Shown in pieces: positions 22,452 through 29,689 of a DNA stretch of 35,094 nucleotides; the stretch's first letter is position 1; the number at the start of each line of letters is the position of its first letter. The DNA is from Treponema sp. (GTDB lineage: Bacteria; Spirochaetota; Spirochaetia; Treponematales; Breznakiellaceae), in contig JAITAI010000242.1 of NCBI GenBank assembly GCA_031284195.1, positions 1 to 35,094 of the forward strand, given 5' to 3'. The translations under genes and the position numbers were made by a program. Below the pieces are notes generated by a model. That model did no database searches and was not told the DNA's origin. It saw only the letters and a program-made list of their open reading frames with translations.

Positions 22452-24311
22452 ATGAAAACAGTACGACTTACGATGGCCCAAGCATTGCTGCGTTTTTTAG
22501 ATAATCAATATATCGAAGTAGACGGGGAAGAAATAAAATTTGTAGCCGGAATTTTCGGTATATTCGGGCATGGCGTGGTAGTTGGACTTGGAGAGGCTTT
22601 AGCTGCGGGCGATCAGGGCCTGCGCTTTTATCAGGCTAAAAATGAGCAGGGTGGGGCCCATGCGGCTATGGGATTCGCCAAGCAGCACAAGCGTCGGCAG
22701 ATCATGGCGGTATGCAGTTCCATAGGTCCGGGAGCCCTCAATATGGTAACTGCCGCAGGAACTGCTTCGGCAAACCATATCCCGGTGCTGTTTTTACCCG
22801 GGGACGTGTTTGCCTGCCGTCAGCCGGATCCGGTGCTGCAGCAGATTGAAAACCCGGTGGACTATACCGTAAGCGCCAGCGATGCATTCCGGGCGGTGAG
22901 CCGTTACTGGGATCGGGTGAACCGGCCGGAACAGCTCATGACCGCCCTGATCAACGCCTTCAGGGTCTTGACGGATCCTGCGGAAACCGGGGCGGTTACC
23001 CTGTCTCTTCCCCAGGATGTGCAAGGGGAAGCCTGGGATTACCCAGAGGCGTTTTTAGCCAAACGGGTACATCACCTAGAACGCCGGCCTCCGACACAGG
23101 GCCAGATCCAGCGGGCCTTGGGAATGCTCAAGGCTGCCAAGAAGCCCCTGGTGATCTGCGGTGGGGGAGCCGGGTTCTCCGGGGCAGGCCCCGCATTGGA
23201 ACAGTTCTGTACGGCCTATCACATCCCCTTTGGAGAAACCCAGGCAGGCAAGGGGAACATCCTATGGGATCATCCCTATAACCTTTCCGGTATTGGTACT
23301 ACCGGCAGCTTGGCGGCAAACCGCCTCGCCAAAGAGGCGGACCTGATCATAGCGGTGGGTACCAGGTTGGGGGACTTTACCACCTGTTCCAAGTGGCTTT
23401 TCCAGAATCCTGCGTGCCGGATCTTGGGGATCAACATCGCTCCCTTTGACGCTTACAAGATGAACGGTGAACCTATCATTGCGGACGCCAAACTGACCCT
23501 GGAAGCCATGAACGCCGGCGCATCCCCTTACCGGTCGGATTGGGGTGGACGGATCCAGGAGGTTCGAGCCGAATGGAAGGCAGAGGTAGACCGGCTCTAC
23601 CAGGAAGAAGATCCCCTTGCCCTTTCCCAAGTACGGGTCTTAGGAGAACTCAACGACCGGCTTCTCCCTTCGGATGGGATCGTGGTGTCCGGTTCAGGGT
23701 CCATTCCCTCGGATATGCAGCGGGTATGGCGGGTTAGAACCAAAGGTACCTACCACATGGAATACGCCTTTTCCTGTATGGGCTATGAAATTGCCGCTGC
23801 CTTAGGGGTTAAAATCGCCCAGCCGGATAAGGAAGTGGTAGCCTTAGTAGGGGATGGGGCCTATACCATGCTCCACACCGAACTGTTGACCGCAGTACAG
23901 GAGCGGAAGAAGATCATCGTGGTGGTCCTGGATAATGCAGGGTTTCATTGTATTGATAACCTGCAGCATAGCCAGGGGATCGTCCATTTTGGCAATGAAT
24001 GGAAGACCCGGGATGTCCAAAGCGGGCGTTTGGAAGGGGCTTCTATGCAGGTGGACTACGCTAAAAACGCCGAAAGCTGGGGGGCTTTGGGTATTCGGGT
24101 GCGAACCCTAGAAGAACTCCGGGCAGGGGTAAAGCAGGCCCTGGCAGCTTCGGGACCGGTGGTGATCGATGTTAAGGTCAGCCCTAAGTCCATGACCCAC
24201 GGGTATGAAAGCTGGTGGCGAGTTGGAACGGCTCAAGTATCCGCCAATCCTGAAGTAGTGAAGGCTGCCAACCAGATGGCAGCGGAACTTGCCAAGGCGA
24301 GAACCTTGTAA
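22452..24311 (+). CDS. iolD: 3D-(3,5/4)-trihydroxycyclohexane-1,2-dione acylhydrolase, ThDP-dependent
   Basis: This 619-residue thiamine diphosphate enzyme hydrolytically opens the inositol ring, converting the diketone to 5-deoxy-D-glucuronate. E65 in YQAKNEQGGAHAAMGF is the activating glutamate. The cofactor motif GDG begins at G467 (LVGDGAYTMLHTE) and ends with N495 in VVLDNAGFH. The three-domain layout (Pyr, central, PP) and length agree with IolD. AAGGAG precedes the ATG at 22452. It lies after an internal terminator and before iolE in the inositol locus. Confidence 0.95.
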   Translation: MKTVRLTMAQALLRFLDNQYIEVDGEEIKFVAGIFGIFGHGVVVGLGEALAAGDQGLRFYQAKNEQGGAHAAMGFAKQHKRRQIMAVCSSIGPGALNMVTAAGTASANHIPVLFLPGDVFACRQPDPVLQQIENPVDYTVSASDAFRAVSRYWDRVNRPEQLMTALINAFRVLTDPAETGAVTLSLPQDVQGEAWDYPEAFLAKRVHHLERRPPTQGQIQRALGMLKAAKKPLVICGGGAGFSGAGPALEQFCTAYHIPFGETQAGKGNILWDHPYNLSGIGTTGSLAANRLAKEADLIIAVGTRLGDFTTCSKWLFQNPACRILGINIAPFDAYKMNGEPIIADAKLTLEAMNAGASPYRSDWGGRIQEVRAEWKAEVDRLYQEEDPLALSQVRVLGELNDRLLPSDGIVVSGSGSIPSDMQRVWRVRTKGTYHMEYAFSCMGYEIAAALGVKIAQPDKEVVALVGDGAYTMLHTELLTAVQERKKIIVVVLDNAGFHCIDNLQHSQGIVHFGNEWKTRDVQSGRLEGASMQVDYAKNAESWGALGIRVRTLEELRAGVKQALAASGPVVIDVKVSPKSMTHGYESWWRVGTAQVSANPEVVKAANQMAAELAKARTL

Positions 24312-24316
24312 CTCTG

Positions 24317-24347
24317 GGGGATGGGGAGGATGTCTTCTTGCATCCCC
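24317..24347 (+). promoter_or_regulatory. Hairpin in the iolD-iolE gap
   Basis: GGGGATG (24317-24323) and CATCCCC (24341-24347) form a 7-bp stem without a following T-tract. Downstream, GA(C/T)CGGAGAATTTT is repeated at 24365-24378 and 24386-24399. An effect on mRNA processing is possible but unproved. Confidence 0.4.
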
Positions 24348-24420
24348 TAAAGGCTTGTAATAAAGACCGGAGAATTTTGAAAAAAGATCGGAGAATTTTC
24401 CAAAAACATAAGGATAAAAA

Positions 24421-25305
24421 ATGGAACCAATTCACCTTGGGATAGCTCCTATAGGCTGGACCAACGACGACCTTCCTGAACTGGGCGGGGAGATTTCCTT
24501 TGAACAATGCCTCAGTGAAATGGCCTTGGCCGGGTTTGTGGGGACTGAAGTGGGGAATAAGTACCCCAAAGATCCAGCTACCCTCAATAGAGCCCTGCAA
24601 CTCCGGGGCCTGACCATTTGTAATGCCTGGTTCAGTTCATTTTTGACCACTAAGCCCTATGAGGAGGTGGAAGCTGCCTTCATTGCCCACCGGGATTTTC
24701 TGTATACAGTAGGCGCCCGGATCATCGGAGCAGCAGAACAGGGTCATTCTATCCAGGGCCAAGCCAAACCCATCTTTGAGGCTAAGCCGGTTTTTACTGA
24801 GGAGGAATGGCGCCGTCTCTGCGAGGGCCTTAACCGCTTAGGAAAAAGGGCTGCAGAAAAGGGGATGCACCTCACCTATCACCACCACATGGGAACCGGA
24901 GTGCAGACCGCAGATGAAATCGACCGGCTTATGGAAAACACCGATCCTCACCTGGTGGGGCTCCTCTACGATACCGGGCATCTGGTGTTCTCTGGGGAGG
25001 ATCATCTAGCGGTCCTGGACAAGTGGATAGGCCGTATCGGTCACGTGCACCTCAAGGACATGCGGGCCCCGATGCGGGAAAAGGCGAAGCGTGAAAAATG
25101 GTCCTTTCTCCAGGCGGTGAAGGCCGGGGTCTTTACCGTACCAGGAGACGGCTGCGTGGATTTTGTCCCGGTTTTCAATGCGCTCAAGGAAGCAGCGTAT
25201 ACAGGCTGGTGGGTGGTAGAAGCAGAGCAAGATCCTGCCAAGGCAAACCCGCTAGAATATGCTATTAAAGCGCGAAGGTATATTAAGGAAAAAGCCGGTA
25301 TCTAG
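24421..25305 (+). CDS. iolE: 2-keto-myo-inositol dehydratase
   Basis: This 294-residue xylose-isomerase-like TIM barrel removes water from 2-keto-myo-inositol to give the diketone that IolD opens. Typical IolE segments are LGIAPIGWTNDDLPELGGEISFEQCL (here residues 6-31), THLTYHHHMGTG-like LTYHHHMGTGVQ, GLLYDTGHL, and HVHLKDMR, which together provide the metal-binding acidic and histidine residues. Length is normal. AAGGA lies 6 bases before the ATG. The order iolG-B-D-E completes the ring-opening half of the pathway, but no iolC or iolJ follows. Confidence 0.93.
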   Translation: MEPIHLGIAPIGWTNDDLPELGGEISFEQCLSEMALAGFVGTEVGNKYPKDPATLNRALQLRGLTICNAWFSSFLTTKPYEEVEAAFIAHRDFLYTVGARIIGAAEQGHSIQGQAKPIFEAKPVFTEEEWRRLCEGLNRLGKRAAEKGMHLTYHHHMGTGVQTADEIDRLMENTDPHLVGLLYDTGHLVFSGEDHLAVLDKWIGRIGHVHLKDMRAPMREKAKREKWSFLQAVKAGVFTVPGDGCVDFVPVFNALKEAAYTGWWVVEAEQDPAKANPLEYAIKARRYIKEKAGI

Positions 25306-25347
25306 TCGTGTTACGGCGAACCGGCAGGTTTGGTGTAAGGAGCGTTT

Positions 25348-26613
25348 ATGCGATTTGGGATTAACACCTTAGACGATATGGAGGTTCAAGGTAAGACCGT
25401 GCTATGCCGCATTGATATCAATCAGCCGGTAGATCAGGCCACGGGGACCCTTAAGGATACCACCAGGATAGAGGCGTGTACGCCAACCCTCAAAGAATTG
25501 AGTGATAAAGGGGCCAAGGTGGTCCTGTTGGCCCATCAAGGGAGCGATATTGAATACAAGAATTTTTATACCACTGCTCCCCATGCCCAGGTCTTGTCTA
25601 AACTTTTGGGAAAACCGGTCCGTTTCATCGATGATGTCTGCGGTCCTGCTGCTCGAAAGGCCATCCAGGCCCTGAAACCAGGGGAACTGTTACTTTTGGA
25701 TAATGTCCGTTTTGTGGCAGAAGAACAAACCCTCTTTGAAATGAAACTCCAGCTTTCCCATGCTGCCCAGGCAAAAACCCTGTTGGTAAAGAAGTTGGCC
25801 CCCTTAGCGGATCTGTATGTCTGTGACGCCTTTGCCGCAGCCCATCGGGATCAGCCCAGTCTCTGCGGGTTTGAACAGGTCCTCCCCAGCGCCATGGGGC
25901 GGCTCTTTGAAGCGGAATTCTGCGTTATCTCCTCTTTGATGGAAAATCCGGAACGGCCCTGTGTGTTTGTCCTGGGGGGATCTAAGATAAACGACGCCTT
26001 CCTCATGATGAGTACCGTCCTGGGGGGAGGCATCGCTGACCAGGTCCTTACGGGGGGCCTCGTCGGGGAGGTCCTCCTCTGGGCAGAGGATAAGGACATT
26101 GGGGAAAGGGCCCGGACTTTCATCAGGAAGGAGGGTTACGAATCCCTGGTTGGGACTGCCCGGGAACTCCTTGCAAAATACCGGAACCGGATCCTGATGC
26201 CCGAAGACTTCGCCGGGGTTAAGGAGGGGCAGCGGGTAGAATATCCCCTGGGAAAGATCCCTGGAGATACCCTGATCCTGGACATCGGGACCGAAACCGC
26301 AGCTCGCTACCAGACCCGGATCCGTGCGGCCAAGACGGTCTTCGTCAACGGCCCCATGGGGGTCTTCGAGGAGGCCCCCACAGAGCAGGGTACCCGGATG
26401 GTGTGGGACGCCTTGGGGGACACGGCAGCCTATACGGTTATCGGCGGTGGGGATAGCATCACCGCCACGAAGAAGTACGGCAAGACAAAGGATATCAACT
26501 ACATCTGTACCGGTGGAGGGGCGCTTATCCGTTTCCTCACCGGGGAAGAATTGCCGGTGGTAAAAGCCCTCCGGTATGGTTCAAAACTGACCAAAAAGCA
26601 GCTTGAGCGGTAA
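25348..26613 (+). CDS. Archaeal-type phosphoglycerate kinase homologue with altered substrate loop
   Basis: This 421-residue protein is a clear phosphoglycerate kinase fold, closer to archaeal PGKs (GPAAR, LADLYVCDAFAAAHR, LPSAMGRLFE) than to bacterial ones. Conserved positions are D23 and N25 (RIDINQP), R40, H63, R121 (LDNVRF), R167 (AHRDQ), K213 (GGSKIND), GPMGVFE at 335-341 and GGGDS at 366-370. The phosphate-binding loop usually reads H-x-GRP; here it is HQGSD, so Ser66 replaces the arginine corresponding to Arg65 of animal PGK. That suggests an acyl phosphate substrate other than 1,3-bisphosphoglycerate. Its place directly after iolE and before a GAPDH homologue suggests a role in inositol degradation. 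AAGGAG precedes the ATG. A housekeeping archaeal-type PGK remains the alternative. Confidence 0.85.
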   Translation: MRFGINTLDDMEVQGKTVLCRIDINQPVDQATGTLKDTTRIEACTPTLKELSDKGAKVVLLAHQGSDIEYKNFYTTAPHAQVLSKLLGKPVRFIDDVCGPAARKAIQALKPGELLLLDNVRFVAEEQTLFEMKLQLSHAAQAKTLLVKKLAPLADLYVCDAFAAAHRDQPSLCGFEQVLPSAMGRLFEAEFCVISSLMENPERPCVFVLGGSKINDAFLMMSTVLGGGIADQVLTGGLVGEVLLWAEDKDIGERARTFIRKEGYESLVGTARELLAKYRNRILMPEDFAGVKEGQRVEYPLGKIPGDTLILDIGTETAARYQTRIRAAKTVFVNGPMGVFEEAPTEQGTRMVWDALGDTAAYTVIGGGDSITATKKYGKTKDINYICTGGGALIRFLTGEELPVVKALRYGSKLTKKQLER

Positions 26614-26622
26614 AAGAAAAAC

Positions 26623-26661
26623 CAGTCTTTGGGCTGTTTTTCCAGAGCCTTTTTCTATAAT
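26623..26661 (+). promoter_or_regulatory. Weak terminator and -10 box before the GAPDH homologue
   Basis: CAGTC-TTTG-GGCTG followed by five T (26623-26641) makes a small terminator-like hairpin. It is followed by a perfect TATAAT at 26656-26661 without a good -35. The arrangement suggests a secondary start for the last three genes. Confidence 0.35.
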
Positions 26662-26682
26662 AGGGAAATTAAGGAGAAAACA

Positions 26683-27708
26683 ATGGTTAAGGTAGGCGTA
26701 GCAGGCTACGGGGTAATCGGTCAGCGCTTGGCTGACGGCGTGGCCTTACAGAAGGACATGGAACTGGTGGGTATTGCAGACCTGGCTCCCACCCTTTCCA
26801 TCCGGGCGCTCAAAGAGCGGGGAATGCCCTATGATCTGTATCTCGTGGAAGGGGCAAATAAAGCCGCATTTGACGCAGCAGGTATTCCGGTGAAGGGCAG
26901 TTTTGCGGACCTTATCGGAAAGGTTGACATCATGCTCGATTCTTCCCCAGGAGGTGTAGGGGCCAAAAACAAGGAACGCTATGAAAAAGCGGGGATTTCA
27001 GCGATCTTCCAGGGAGGTGAAAAGAACTCCGTGGCGGATGTGTTCTTTCATGGGTATGCTAACTACGAAAAAGGCCTGGGGGCCAAGTATTTGAAGCTCA
27101 CCAGTTGTAATACCACAGGGCTTATCCGTTCGGTGGATTGCCTTGACCGGAATTATGGGGTTGACCGGGTGGCCATCACCATCATCCGGCGGGTAGCGGA
27201 TCCTGGGGACTATCACCGGGGATTGACGAACGCCTTGCAGATGGATAAGGCCCCCTCTCATCAGGCACTGGATCTCATGACCATCATGCCCCACGTGGAG
27301 GCTACCGGTATTTTGGTACACACCCCGGTAACCCACGGACATATCATAACCGTGGTAGCCCACGGCAAGCAGGGGAAGATAAGCAAGGATATGGCCCTAT
27401 TAGCCTTTAAGGCCCATGACCGTATCCGGGTGGTGCGTATTGAAGATGGATTTTTAGGGAATGCCTCCTTCTTTCGGTATGCCCGGGACCTGGGAAACCC
27501 CCGGGGGGATATGTATGAAATTGGGCTTTGGGAAGACAGCATCGTGGAAAGCGGAGACCACATCATGTATGCCATCAACATTCCCCAGGAGTCGGTTACC
27601 ATCCCGGAAACCATGGATGCGATTCGGGCCGCCCTGCGTATGCAGCAGGATTCAGCTTCAGGTACAGCGGAAACCAATAAATACCTGGGCTTAGGTAAAT
27701 GGAAATGA
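26683..27708 (+). CDS. Archaeal-type (class II) glyceraldehyde-3-phosphate dehydrogenase homologue
   Basis: These 341 residues match class II GAPDH, the form usual in archaea. The Rossmann motif GYGVIG is at residues 8-13, followed by SSPGGVGAKN and FQGGEK, and the catalytic cysteine is C142 in SCNTTGL. RRVADP, the ARDLGNPRGDMYE block and WEDSI also agree. The stretch that reads KGPxNAI then PSHHGPD in archaeal enzymes is RGLTNAL then PSHQALD here (H193 kept), so the substrate pocket has probably changed. The enzyme should oxidise an aldehyde with NAD(P) and phosphate to an acyl phosphate, which the adjacent PGK homologue could use to make ATP. AAGGAG at 26671-26676 fixes the start; an upstream extension to 26629 is unlikely. 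Confidence 0.87.
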   Translation: MVKVGVAGYGVIGQRLADGVALQKDMELVGIADLAPTLSIRALKERGMPYDLYLVEGANKAAFDAAGIPVKGSFADLIGKVDIMLDSSPGGVGAKNKERYEKAGISAIFQGGEKNSVADVFFHGYANYEKGLGAKYLKLTSCNTTGLIRSVDCLDRNYGVDRVAITIIRRVADPGDYHRGLTNALQMDKAPSHQALDLMTIMPHVEATGILVHTPVTHGHIITVVAHGKQGKISKDMALLAFKAHDRIRVVRIEDGFLGNASFFRYARDLGNPRGDMYEIGLWEDSIVESGDHIMYAINIPQESVTIPETMDAIRAALRMQQDSASGTAETNKYLGLGKWK

Positions 27709-28565
27709 GTGTACCAGACCTGCCTGCCCTCAAGGAGATGACCTGTTTTGCCGCGCGGATCCGCTTGGAAACTCTCAAGTGTGTGGGCGCCCGGGGTTTT
27801 GGTCATCTGGGGGGAGCTTTGAGTATTGTGGAGACCCTGGCGGTCTTATACAGTGGGGTTATGCGGATCGATCCCCATAATCCCCAGTGGCCGGATCGGG
27901 ACAAGCTGGTGATGTCCAAAGGACATGCCGGGCCTGCGCTCTATGCAACCTTGGCGCTCAAGGGCTACTTTCCCCTGGACTGGCTTTCGACCTTAAACCA
28001 ACCTGGAACGCGGCTCCCCAGTCACTGCGATAGGAAGCTGACTCCCGGTATTGATATGACCACCGGGTCCCTAGGACAGGGGGTCTCCACTGCCATAGGC
28101 CTTGCCTTGGCCCAGCGCATGGACGGTAAGGACCGCCGGACCTACCTTATTACCGGCGACGGAGAGCTTAACGAGGGACAAACCTGGGAGGGGGCCCTTT
28201 TTGCCCCTCAGCACAAGCTTACGAACCTGACATGGCTTGTGGATTACAACCACAAGCAGCTTGACGGCGAAACGAAAGATATCCTCGACCTGGGGGACCT
28301 GGAGGCAAAATTTGCGGCTTTCGGCTGGGCTACGGCGTCGGTGAACGGGAACGACCTCGCAGCGGTAGTTCGGGCGCTGGAAGCGGCTCGCCAAGAGACT
28401 GTAAAGCCCTTTTGTATAGTGCTTAACACCGTCAAAGGCGCAGGGGTTCCCTTGGTGGCTGCCATAGCCCTCAATCATCATATCGTGTTTGATGGGGACC
28501 TGCGGGCAAAGGCCATAGCTGCTATGGAACAGGAAGTCGCGGCTTTGGAAGGAGCATATACATGA
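27705..28565 (+). CDS. Transketolase, N-terminal (ThDP-binding) subunit
   Basis: These 286 residues correspond to the pyrophosphate-binding half of a split transketolase. H34 lies in GHLGGALS, H74 in SKGHAGPALYA, then GSLGQG, and the ThDP-magnesium motif runs from GDGE (151-154) to N182 (LVDYNHKQLDG). The gene overlaps the GAPDH stop by ATGA, with an alternative ATG two codons earlier at 27699. It requires the C-terminal subunit encoded next. Transketolases move a two-carbon ketol unit from a ketose to an aldose. Position in an iol operon lacking iolC and iolJ suggests that the donor is the IolB product 5-dehydro-2-deoxy-D-gluconate (inference). A pentose phosphate pathway role is the conservative alternative. 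Confidence 0.9.
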   Translation: MSVPDLPALKEMTCFAARIRLETLKCVGARGFGHLGGALSIVETLAVLYSGVMRIDPHNPQWPDRDKLVMSKGHAGPALYATLALKGYFPLDWLSTLNQPGTRLPSHCDRKLTPGIDMTTGSLGQGVSTAIGLALAQRMDGKDRRTYLITGDGELNEGQTWEGALFAPQHKLTNLTWLVDYNHKQLDGETKDILDLGDLEAKFAAFGWATASVNGNDLAAVVRALEAARQETVKPFCIVLNTVKGAGVPLVAAIALNHHIVFDGDLRAKAIAAMEQEVAALEGAYT

Positions 28566-29506
28566 TAGTATACGACGGCAGTATGGATACGGAAGGGTAC
28601 AAAAACGTCTTTGGCCGGGTGATGGAGGACTTATGCAACGAAGATCCGGATGTGGTGTATCTGGATGCGGATCTGATGAATTCCTTTGGCACCCACAGCT
28701 TATGGAAGCGGAATAAGCGTCAGGCTATTAACTGCGGTGTGAGTGAAGCCAATATGATGGGTATTGCCGCAGGACTTTCCGCAGGGGGGAAGAAGCCTTA
28801 TGTCCATACCTTCGGCCCTTTTGCGTCTCGACGCTGTTATGATCAGACCTTTCTCTCAGTAGGGTATGCGGGAAACAGCGTCCGGGTGTTTGGTTCTGAT
28901 CCAGGGGTAACTGCGGCCTTTAACGGCGGTACCCACATGCCTTTTGAAGACATGGCCCTGATGCGGGCAGTACCTCAGAGTACGGTCATCGAAATCAGCG
29001 ATGGCGTCATGCTGGAAAAGCTGATGCGCCTCACCAAGGACAGACCTGGACTTACCTATTTCAGAACGACCCGGAAAGCCTATCCCAAAGTGTACAGCCC
29101 GGATCACCCCTTGAGCATTGGCAAAGGGGAAGTGTTGCGGGAGGGAACAGACCTGACCATTATCGCCTGCGGACTTATGGTGGGGGAAGCCCTGAAAGCC
29201 GCGCAGCTCCTGCAAGAGCAGGGTGTCCGTACCCGGGTAGTGGATATGTTTACGGTTAAGCCCTTGGACGCGGCTCTGGTCATCCGCTGCGCTCGGGAAA
29301 CCGGTCGTATCCTCACCGCTGAGAACCACAACATCATTGGCGGCCTGGGGGATGCAGTGGGGGCAGCCTTGCTGGAAAGCGGGGTCCCGGTGAAGATGCG
29401 TAAACTGGGGGTTAAGGACGAATTCGGCTCCGTAGGTCCCCAAGAGTACCTCATGGAGCACTACGGTCTCAGCGCTGCCCACCTGGTACAGAGTTCATTT
29501 TTTTAA
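28562..29506 (+). CDS. Transketolase, C-terminal subunit
   Basis: These 314 residues form the pyrimidine-binding and C-terminal domains of the split transketolase. E62 in NCGVSEANMMGIAAGL is the glutamate that activates ThDP. The segment PYVHTFGPFASRRCYDQ supplies the aromatic residues around the pyrimidine ring. H125 in GGTHMPFEDMALMR and R168 in YFRTTRK lie where substrate-binding His and Arg are expected. The ATG overlaps the stop of the N-terminal subunit (ATGA), giving coupled equimolar translation. This is the last gene of the locus; a 14-bp inverted repeat follows. Specificity cannot be settled from sequence. Confidence 0.9.
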   Translation: MIVYDGSMDTEGYKNVFGRVMEDLCNEDPDVVYLDADLMNSFGTHSLWKRNKRQAINCGVSEANMMGIAAGLSAGGKKPYVHTFGPFASRRCYDQTFLSVGYAGNSVRVFGSDPGVTAAFNGGTHMPFEDMALMRAVPQSTVIEISDGVMLEKLMRLTKDRPGLTYFRTTRKAYPKVYSPDHPLSIGKGEVLREGTDLTIIACGLMVGEALKAAQLLQEQGVRTRVVDMFTVKPLDAALVIRCARETGRILTAENHNIIGGLGDAVGAALLESGVPVKMRKLGVKDEFGSVGPQEYLMEHYGLSAAHLVQSSFF

Positions 29507-29516
29507 AGTTTTTCTT

Positions 29517-29554
29517 CATACTTCGAGCACTCCCAATACCGTGTTCGAAGTATG
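29517..29554 (+). terminator. 14-bp hairpin at the end of the inositol operon
   Basis: CATACTTCGAGCAC and GTGTTCGAAGTATG pair over all 14 positions (one G-U) around a 10-nt loop, 10 bp after the last stop codon. No T-tract follows, though T-rich sequence precedes it. It probably marks the 3' end of the mRNA, either as a terminator or as an end-stabilising hairpin. Confidence 0.5.
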
Positions 29555-29629
29555 TGCGTACAGGGTCGCGCTTTTTCTACCCGCTGTAGACTGTTCCAGG
29601 GGAAAGAATTCTGCCGAAGGAAGGCGGTC

Positions 29630-29659
29630 TTTACGGTATTCTGGTGTTTATGGTATAAT
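29630..29659 (+). promoter_or_regulatory. Extended -10 promoter of the glycosyltransferase gene
   Basis: TGGTATAAT at 29651-29659 combines a perfect -10 with an upstream TG. A weak -35 (TTTACG, 29630-29635) lies 18 bp upstream. The start site is expected at about 29666, 24 nt before the ATG. Confidence 0.6.
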
Positions 29660-29689
29660 AGGCTTCAGAAAAAAGAAAAAGAGCGAAAA

